A stretch of 17,262 nucleotides of DNA. It comes from CAYOFK01 sp964403185. GTDB lineage: Bacteria > Bacteroidota > Bacteroidia > Bacteroidales > VadinHA17. The DNA lies in contig CAYOFK010000049.1 of NCBI GenBank assembly GCA_964403185.1, forward strand, positions 1 to 17,262, in the 5' to 3' direction. The notes under the pieces were generated by a model, which saw nothing but the letters and a program-made list of their open reading frames with translations, searched no databases and was not told where the DNA came from. This document shows, in pieces, positions 11,924-17,262 of this stretch. Both the position numbers and the translations under genes were made by a program. Positions within the stretch are counted from its first letter, which is position 1; every line of letters begins with the position of its first letter.

Positions 11924-12925
11924 TCAGTCTGCACTCTGTTTCAAGCCATTCATGGCGGTTTGTATCAATGTCAGGTCGGTCAGCACACAGGCTGTCACTG
12001 CCTCCACCACAACCGGCACCCGAAGGGCAATACATAAGTCGTGACGGCCTTTTATTTCAAGTTCCGTCAACCGGCCCTTTTTCATATTCATTGTTTGTTG
12101 TTTTTGGGAAGTGCTGGATGTCGGTTTCACACCAACCCGGAAAACAAGCTCATTTCCATTGGATATCCCTCCATTGATCCCCCCTGCATTATTTGTGGCA
12201 GTTTTCCCATCAACTGAAATGATGGGATCATTATGTTCGCTTCCGCGCATTTTCACTGCCTGGAATCCCGATCCGAATTCCACACCTTTAATAGCCGGAA
12301 TGGCAAACAATATGTGGCTCAGCACCGATTCAAGCGAATCAAAAAAAGGTTCTCCCAGTCCTGCCGGCAATCCATTCACACGGCATTCTACAAGCCCTCC
12401 AATGGAGTCGTTTGCAATAACAGCTTTCTCAATAGCGGACTTCACATCCTTGCTTCCTCCTGCTTCAATCAGGCTGGCGGAGATTTGATACCTGCCCACC
12501 ACTTTTTTTGCAATCACACCTGCGGCCACAAGGCCCAGTGTCAGTCTTCCCGAGAAATGGCCCCCTCCGCGGAAATCATTAAATCCATGAAACTTTTTGG
12601 ATGCCGTAAAATCGGCATGGCCCGGCCTGGGCACTTCCTTTACAAGGCTGTAATCTTTTGATTTTATGTCGGAGTTTTCAAATTTTACTGCAATGGGTGC
12701 GCCTGTTGAACGCCCTTCAAAGATTCCACTGATAACTACCGGTTCATCAGTTTCTCTCCTGGGTGTAGTGCCCATAGCGCCACTTCTTCTCCTGTGAAGA
12801 TCAGGATAAAGATCATCCTTACTGAAAGGGATCCCTGCCGGACACCCGTCAATAACCACTCCAATGGCAGGGCCATGGGATTCTCCAAATATGGATATGC
12901 GAAAAATACGGCCAAAACTATTCAT
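11924..12925 (-). CDS. aroC: Chorismate synthase
   Basis: Converts 5-enolpyruvylshikimate-3-phosphate to chorismate, the last common step of aromatic synthesis, using reduced FMN. Signatures in order: FGESHG with His17 (13-18), the Arg-rich HRRRSG (44-49), TPRRETDEPVVISGIFEG (54-71), RPGHAD (100-105), RGGGHFSGR (119-127), and, in the second half, NNAGGINGGISNG, VKPTSST and GRHD. At 333 residues it is slightly shorter than the usual 350-390. The variant GGGHFSGR replaces the more common GGGRSSAR type. Its ATG overlaps the end of aroA by 8 nt, and its Shine-Dalgarno sequence lies inside aroA, which indicates translational coupling. Confidence 0.96.
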   Translation of the reverse strand: MNSFGRIFRISIFGESHGPAIGVVIDGCPAGIPFSKDDLYPDLHRRRSGAMGTTPRRETDEPVVISGIFEGRSTGAPIAVKFENSDIKSKDYSLVKEVPRPGHADFTASKKFHGFNDFRGGGHFSGRLTLGLVAAGVIAKKVVGRYQISASLIEAGGSKDVKSAIEKAVIANDSIGGLVECRVNGLPAGLGEPFFDSLESVLSHILFAIPAIKGVEFGSGFQAVKMRGSEHNDPIISVDGKTATNNAGGINGGISNGNELVFRVGVKPTSSTSQKQQTMNMKKGRLTELEIKGRHDLCIALRVPVVVEAVTACVLTDLTLIQTAMNGLKQSAD

Positions 12926-14183
12926 ATATAATTCCTCCTATGTGTTTAAGATCCCTGTAGAAACCGGGATAGGATTTGGAAACACAATCCGGATCAAGAA
13001 TGCGAACCGGGCCCGAAGCATTGAGGGCAATTACCGAAGCGGCCATGGCAATCCTGTGATCATTATTGGAATGGATAGTACCTTTATGGACTGAGCTTCC
13101 TTCAATGCTTAAAATGTCGTCCTTCAATTGTATGGACACCCCCAGTTTTTTGAATTCATCCCTTAAAACACGACCTCTGCTGCTTTCCTTTGCTTCAAGC
13201 CGGTGTGCACCGGTAAGCCGTGTTGTACCTGAACAACCGGCTGCGAAAGCAACCAGAGGAGGCGCCAGATCCGGACACTCACTGAGGTCAAAGTCAAAAG
13301 AACTGAGATTTTTTTTCTCAACACAAACCGTTTGGTCTTTAACGGTTACTCCCGCGCCGGCCATTTTTAACACCTCGAGAATTATTTTGTCCGCCTGGCA
13401 GGAATGCGGATCAAGGCCCTTTACTTCAACGCTGCCTGCCACAGCACCGGCAACCAGCAAGAAGGCGGCGGCGCTCCAGTCGCCTTCAACAGTTGCCTGC
13501 CCAGGCATATAGTTCTGATTCCCCGGCACTTCAAAAGAGGAATAAGAATCATGAGTAATCTCTATTCCAAAATCTCTCAAAACTTTAAGGGTCAAATCAA
13601 TATAGGGCTTGCTCTTCAGGTTTTTCACAAGGATCCTTGAACGGTCCTTCAACATGGGCAAGGCCATCAGCAAGCCTGTAAGATATTGCGAACTCAGTGA
13701 ACCATCAATAGTCACGGTGCCTGCCTGCAGTGGCCCCCTGATCCGTATTGGCAGGCATCCTTTATTGGTCTCTATTGAATGCACCCGTGGCCTTAAAGCA
13801 TTCTCAATTTCAGTCATCGGCCGCCGGATTAAAGATCCGGAACCTGTAAAAACAACCTCTTCCCCGGACAGCGCGGCAATGGATGCAAACAACCGGATGG
13901 CCAATCCCGATTCCCCGCAATTCACACTGCCTTTAAACGGCTTCAACCCCCCATTAATAATAAGCCGCTTGCCATCCTTTGCAATACCGGCTCCAAATTT
14001 TTCAGCAATTTTTATGGCCACAACGGCATCATCGCAGTACGATGGATTGTGTATGGTGGTCAGTCCCCTTGACAATAAACCGGCAACCACCGTTCTGATC
14101 ATCACGCTCTTTGAACCGGGAGCCATAACTTTCCCGGAAATTTTGGAATTTTTTATTTCTATATGTTTCTTCAGACCCGACAT
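12918..14183 (-). CDS. aroA: 3-phosphoshikimate 1-carboxyvinyltransferase (EPSP synthase)
   Basis: Transfers enolpyruvyl from PEP to shikimate-3-phosphate. The two-domain inside-out barrel is intact at 421 residues. Visible signatures: GSKS with Lys25 (23-26) and Arg30, NCGESGLAIRLF (88-99), RRPM (120-123), SSQ (164-166), Asp305 in CPDLAPP, the RLEAKESSR segment (328-336), NDHRIAMA (374-381) and VSKSYPGFY (401-409). NCGESG replaces the NAGTA-type wording of the enterobacterial class, and KESSR replaces the common KESDR, so it belongs to a divergent subgroup; glyphosate behaviour cannot be inferred. It starts 15 nt after aroB. Its last codons carry the ribosome-binding site of aroC. Confidence 0.95.
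   Translation of the reverse strand: MSGLKKHIEIKNSKISGKVMAPGSKSVMIRTVVAGLLSRGLTTIHNPSYCDDAVVAIKIAEKFGAGIAKDGKRLIINGGLKPFKGSVNCGESGLAIRLFASIAALSGEEVVFTGSGSLIRRPMTEIENALRPRVHSIETNKGCLPIRIRGPLQAGTVTIDGSLSSQYLTGLLMALPMLKDRSRILVKNLKSKPYIDLTLKVLRDFGIEITHDSYSSFEVPGNQNYMPGQATVEGDWSAAAFLLVAGAVAGSVEVKGLDPHSCQADKIILEVLKMAGAGVTVKDQTVCVEKKNLSSFDFDLSECPDLAPPLVAFAAGCSGTTRLTGAHRLEAKESSRGRVLRDEFKKLGVSIQLKDDILSIEGSSVHKGTIHSNNDHRIAMAASVIALNASGPVRILDPDCVSKSYPGFYRDLKHIGGIIYE
12934..12939 (-). promoter_or_regulatory. Shine-Dalgarno site of aroC inside aroA
   Basis: AGGAGG, read on the minus strand, lies 8 nt before the aroC ATG and encodes part of the aroA C-terminus (His-Ile-Gly-Gly). The stop of aroA (TAG) falls 5 nt into aroC. 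Confidence 0.75.
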
Positions 14184-14198
14184 TTAGTTATGATAAGG

Positions 14199-15254
14199 TC
14201 ATTGATGAACCCTGATGTAGGATTCAAGATATTCACCGAGTTTTGTAACTTTCATGGGTTTGATAAAGGCTTTACCGATGGCATTCAGCAATACAAAATG
14301 AAACAGTTTATTTTCTTTCTTCTTATCCCTCAGAAGTTCCTTCATGAGAACCCTGGCCTCAAGTTTTAAAGGCACCGGAAATCCGCATCTGTGGATAAGA
14401 TTCCTGATCCGGTTTGCATCTTCTTCCTTAAGGGTACCTTCCATAAGCGAGACCCACACGGCTACCAGCATGCCCTGGCTGATGGCTTCACCGTGGGTCA
14501 TTCCATAGGTCGTCTCAATGGCATGGCCGAATGAATGTCCGAAATTCAGCAAACGCCTGCGGCCACTTTCACGTTCGTCGCATTCCACAATGGATATTTT
14601 TATTTCAACAGATCTCCTGATAAGTTCAGCAGTTACCGCTTCATCAAGTTTCAATATTTCAGCATACCGGTTCTCAAGAATCTCAAACAGGCCGGCATCA
14701 CTGATAACAGCAGACTTAATAATTTCGGCCAGTCCGGACAGCCGTTCCCTGTGGGGCAAGCTCTTAAGCAGCCGGTGGTCGCAGATCACGAATTCCGGTT
14801 GACTGAATACCCCGACCATGTTTTTAATTCCCTGAAAATTTATTCCATTTTTACCACCCACACTGGCATCTACCTGGGACAGCAATGTTGTGGAGACAAA
14901 ACCGAACTTAATACCCCTCATGTAGGTTGAAGCCACAAAGCCGCCCAGATCACAAACCACGCCCCCTCCAATAGAAAGCAAAAAAGAGGATCTGTCCATC
15001 CCCAGAGCAATCATTTCCTGGTATACCTTTGCAACGGTTTCCAAAGATTTGGAATCTTCACCGGGTTTAACGACCACCACCGGAAACTCGGGGAACAATT
15101 TTTCATACAACTTATGAACATTGGCATCGGTAAGAACAACCACCCGGTCAGGAAGGTATGAACCAACGTTACCTAGGGATTCTGCAAAGAGGATCTGTGA
15201 CACATTACCTGTGCCAACAACTTCCAGCCTACTGACATTCAACGCTTTCTGCAT
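14199..15254 (-). CDS. aroB: 3-dehydroquinate synthase
   Basis: Cyclises DAHP to 3-dehydroquinate, the second shikimate step, with NAD and a divalent metal. Length (351) is normal. Signatures: PGEDSKS (64-70), the NAD-binding GGGVVCDLGGFVASTYMRGI (96-115), DASVGGKNGIN (129-139) with its active-site Lys and Asn, GLAEIIK with metal ligand Glu177, and NFGHSFGHAIE (237-247) plus MTHGEA (252-257), supplying the histidine ligands. It begins 16 nt after the DAHP synthase fusion gene and ends 15 nt before aroA. No Shine-Dalgarno site is visible. The pathway position directly after DAHP synthase matches its place in the operon. Confidence 0.96.
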   Translation of the reverse strand: MQKALNVSRLEVVGTGNVSQILFAESLGNVGSYLPDRVVVLTDANVHKLYEKLFPEFPVVVVKPGEDSKSLETVAKVYQEMIALGMDRSSFLLSIGGGVVCDLGGFVASTYMRGIKFGFVSTTLLSQVDASVGGKNGINFQGIKNMVGVFSQPEFVICDHRLLKSLPHRERLSGLAEIIKSAVISDAGLFEILENRYAEILKLDEAVTAELIRRSVEIKISIVECDERESGRRRLLNFGHSFGHAIETTYGMTHGEAISQGMLVAVWVSLMEGTLKEEDANRIRNLIHRCGFPVPLKLEARVLMKELLRDKKKENKLFHFVLLNAIGKAFIKPMKVTKLGEYLESYIRVHQ

Positions 15255-15270
15255 TTCAGTAATTTGGTCA

Positions 15271-16356
15271 TTAAAAGTTCATAATCGAGGTTTGCCTGTT
15301 GATTGATTCCTGATGTATGGCCTTGAACACACTGTCGATAAATTCTTCACTCAAGCCTAACTTCTTTGCCAGTTCTTTACGTTCCACAAGTATTTCGGCC
15401 CAGCGGTCGGTTTGTAAAATGGTTATTTCATTGACTTTTTTAAATTCGGCAATTTCCTCAACCACGTTCATTCTTGATTCAAAGATACGCATCAGGTCAT
15501 CGTCTATTCTGTCGATCTTGCCACGCATAACTTCAAGGTCATGCCTGAGTTTCCGGCTGGAAATATCCGGGTGTCTCCAGACCAGGGAATTCAGTATTTC
15601 TTTGAGGTGATCCGGGGTCACCTGTTGTTCCTTATCGCTTAACGCCTTTTCCGGGTTGTTATGCGATTCAATGATCAGTCCGTCAAAATCAAGATCAACT
15701 GCTTTCTGGCACACCTCTTTCAGAAGGCTCCTTTTTCCTGTAATATGGCTTGGATCCACAAGTATTGGAAGTTCCGGGAACCGCCGTTTCAATTCAATGG
15801 GAATGCCCCACTGGGGAATATTCCGGTACGCTGATGAGCCATAGTAAGAAAATCCCCGGTGAATGGCCACCAGTTTCTTAATGCCCGCCTCGTTAAGTCT
15901 TTCCAATGCTCCAATCCAGAGCTCAATATCGGGGTTGATCGGGTTTTTAACAAATACGGGGACATTGGTGCCACGCAAATAATCAGCAAGTTCCTGGACC
16001 AGAAATGGATTTGCTGTAGTTCTTGCACCGATCCAGAAAACATCCACATCATATTTCAAAGCTTCTTTTATATGATAAGGATTCGCTACCTCTATTGCAA
16101 TGAACAGGCCTGTTTGTTTTTTCAGTTTTTGAAGCCATGGCAGAGCCACCACTCCCAGGCCTTCAAAATTTCCAGGACGTGTTCTGGGTTTCCAGATACC
16201 GGCCCTGAAGATCGGAACATTCATCTCAGCGATCTTCTTTCCAGTTTCAAGAATTTGTTCTTCCGACTCAGCACTGCAGGGACCCGCAATAAATATTGGG
16301 CGCTTAAAATTCTTTCCGTCAATCTCAAGGGGTTCCAGCTCTAACTTTTTACTCAT
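15271..16356 (-). CDS. Bifunctional DAHP synthase / chorismate mutase
   Basis: A 361-residue fusion. Residues 1-260 form a type I beta/KDPG-like DAHP synthase, which condenses PEP with erythrose-4-phosphate: GPCSAES (25-31), RAGIWKPRTRPGNFEG (51-66), VFVKNPINPD (134-143), HRGF (166-169), DPSHITGKRS (201-210) and IIESH (228-232), including the metal and substrate residues. Residues about 268-356 form an AroQ-type chorismate mutase: RHDLEVMRGKIDRIDDDLM, then ESRMNVVEEIAEFKK, TDRWAEIL with Arg318, and IHQESI with Gln349. The mutase follows the synthase, the order known in Bacteroidota, where the mutase domain may give feedback control by prephenate or chorismate (inferred). The gene starts 10 nt after the aminotransferase gene. 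Confidence 0.95.
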   Translation of the reverse strand: MSKKLELEPLEIDGKNFKRPIFIAGPCSAESEEQILETGKKIAEMNVPIFRAGIWKPRTRPGNFEGLGVVALPWLQKLKKQTGLFIAIEVANPYHIKEALKYDVDVFWIGARTTANPFLVQELADYLRGTNVPVFVKNPINPDIELWIGALERLNEAGIKKLVAIHRGFSYYGSSAYRNIPQWGIPIELKRRFPELPILVDPSHITGKRSLLKEVCQKAVDLDFDGLIIESHNNPEKALSDKEQQVTPDHLKEILNSLVWRHPDISSRKLRHDLEVMRGKIDRIDDDLMRIFESRMNVVEEIAEFKKVNEITILQTDRWAEILVERKELAKKLGLSEEFIDSVFKAIHQESINRQTSIMNF

Positions 16357-16366
16357 ATCATACTAT

Positions 16367-17262
16367 TTATCTAATGGATCTTTCAATTCTGCCTTTCGCT
16401 TCGAGTAAGGTTTCTTGATTGCTGCATAATGATATGCGAATATACCTATTTCCCTGATTACCAAATATAAATCCCGGGGTTATAAATAACCGGAACTGTT
16501 TCAAAACAGCCTCAGAACATGCTTTTGAATCAATCTCAGAATCGGGTATGCGGGCCCAGACAAACAGGCCTGCCTGATTCCTGGAATATCTGCATTGAAG
16601 CAAATCCAATATTTCCCAGACAATCACCCTTCTTTTCTTATAGGCTTCATTTTGCCGGTTATACCAGCTTTCAGGATTCTTTAATGCTTCAACAGCCGCT
16701 TCCTGCAAAGGCAGGAACATGCCCGAGTGCAGATTGCTTGAAACTTTTAATACACTGTTTACAAAGGATGCATTGGCCATGAGCATTCCAAGCCTCCAGC
16801 CTGGCATGTTATGTGATTTGCTTAATGAATTCAGTTCGAGGGCAACTTCCCTGGCTCCTTCAACCCCCAGAATACTCATGGGGTGGTCATTTAAAATAAA
16901 ACTGTAAGGATTGTCATGACAGATCAGGATCCCGTTTCTTGTGCCAAACTGAATGAGCCTTTCAAACATGGCTTTTGAAGGTTTTGCTCCGGTGGGCATG
17001 TGCGGGTAATTTACCCACATTATTTTTAAATGGCTGAGATCCTGCTGTTCCAGTTCAGAGATATCAGGGAACCAGTTGTGTTCTTCATTGAGAGGATAAT
17101 AAACAGGCTTTCCTCCGGCCAGGAGAGCCGCTGAAGTATAGGCAGGATAACCCGGATCCGGAATTAAAACCCGGTCGCCCGGATCAAGAAATGCCATTGA
17201 AATATAAAAAATACCTTCTTTTGAGCCCAATAAGGGGAGGACTTCCGTTTGGGGATCCAGGT
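16367..17262 (-). CDS. Class I/II PLP-dependent aminotransferase, partial (N-terminus beyond the window)
   Basis: The frame stays open to the window end; translation from the edge reads DPQTEVLPLLGSKEG, so the TTG at 17230 is internal and not the start. About 298 residues are present, probably lacking some 90 N-terminal ones. Fold type I signatures: LIPDPGYPAY, NYPHMPTGA (the NPTG-type motif with Met in place of Asn), CHDNPYSFI with the Asp that holds the pyridine nitrogen, SLSKSHNMPGWRLG with the Schiff-base Lys, and YIRISLC with the carboxylate-binding Arg. The closest resemblance is to LL-diaminopimelate/aspartate/aromatic aminotransferases. Ten nucleotides before the DAHP synthase fusion, it is best explained as the transaminase that finishes phenylalanine and tyrosine; substrate choice is inferred from context. 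Confidence 0.88.
   Translation of the reverse strand, partial: LDPQTEVLPLLGSKEGIFYISMAFLDPGDRVLIPDPGYPAYTSAALLAGGKPVYYPLNEEHNWFPDISELEQQDLSHLKIMWVNYPHMPTGAKPSKAMFERLIQFGTRNGILICHDNPYSFILNDHPMSILGVEGAREVALELNSLSKSHNMPGWRLGMLMANASFVNSVLKVSSNLHSGMFLPLQEAAVEALKNPESWYNRQNEAYKKRRVIVWEILDLLQCRYSRNQAGLFVWARIPDSEIDSKACSEAVLKQFRLFITPGFIFGNQGNRYIRISLCSNQETLLEAKGRIERSIR

Noticed and set aside
17228..17230. TTG as the start codon of the aminotransferase
   Set aside because: The frame continues upstream with family-typical residues (DPQTEVLPL), so the gene is cut by the window edge.

Overview
The window looks like chromosomal DNA from a member of the Bacteroidota, probably close to the Bacteroidales/Marinilabiliales. 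The signs are a fused DAHP synthase-chorismate mutase, a short prolyl-tRNA synthetase of the archaeal/eukaryotic type, a promoter matching the Bacteroidota consensus TTTG-N19-TAnnTTTG, weak use of Shine-Dalgarno sites, and secreted OmpA-like and Omp85-like envelope proteins. No phage, plasmid, IS, CRISPR or rRNA/tRNA gene is visible.

Layout. Positions 1-1311 hold no credible protein gene. They contain purine-rich microrepeats, a series of hairpins, and a tandem array of a 172-bp unit (743-1086, with a partial third copy to about 1159). A minus-strand gene with a strong terminator (1271-1296) follows: a secreted protein with a tyrosine-rich front half and an arginine/serine-rich tail (1312-2589). 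Divergent from it are proS (2683-4158), a cytoplasmic protein of unknown function (4398-5102), an Omp85-like outer-membrane protein (5219-7159), a 2-Cys peroxiredoxin (7227-7859) and tilS (8030-9358), all on the plus strand. A repeat-bearing stretch (9359-9839) separates these from a minus-strand block: an OmpA-domain envelope protein (9840-11042) and a tight aromatic amino-acid operon, transcribed right to left, of aminotransferase (cut by the window end), DAHP synthase-chorismate mutase, aroB, aroA, aroC and tyrA.

How the genes work together. The operon covers entry into the shikimate pathway (DAHP synthase), steps 2, 6 and 7 (AroB, AroA, AroC), chorismate mutase, prephenate dehydrogenase and a probable final transaminase. 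Dehydroquinase, shikimate dehydrogenase and shikimate kinase are not in the window. Gaps are 10-23 nt, and aroA and aroC overlap by 8 nt with the aroC ribosome site inside aroA. The plus-strand genes look like separately promoted housekeeping and envelope genes.

Most unusual content. A 29-nt hairpin element occurs five times in non-coding DNA: three times at the heads of the 172-bp units, once inverted at 4271-4299, and once at 9495-9523. A probable degenerate sixth copy spans the stop codon of the Omp85-like gene and the -33 box of the peroxiredoxin promoter. The copy near 9452-9531 looks like an unexpanded version of the array unit: relative to it the array has gained exactly five 8-mers on one side of the hairpin and three 12-mers on the other. 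A second family, a 33-nt hairpin at 549-581 and 7897-7929, differs at paired positions only in ways that keep pairing in plus-strand RNA. I see no recognisable new enzymatic system; the repeat families are the most novel signal.
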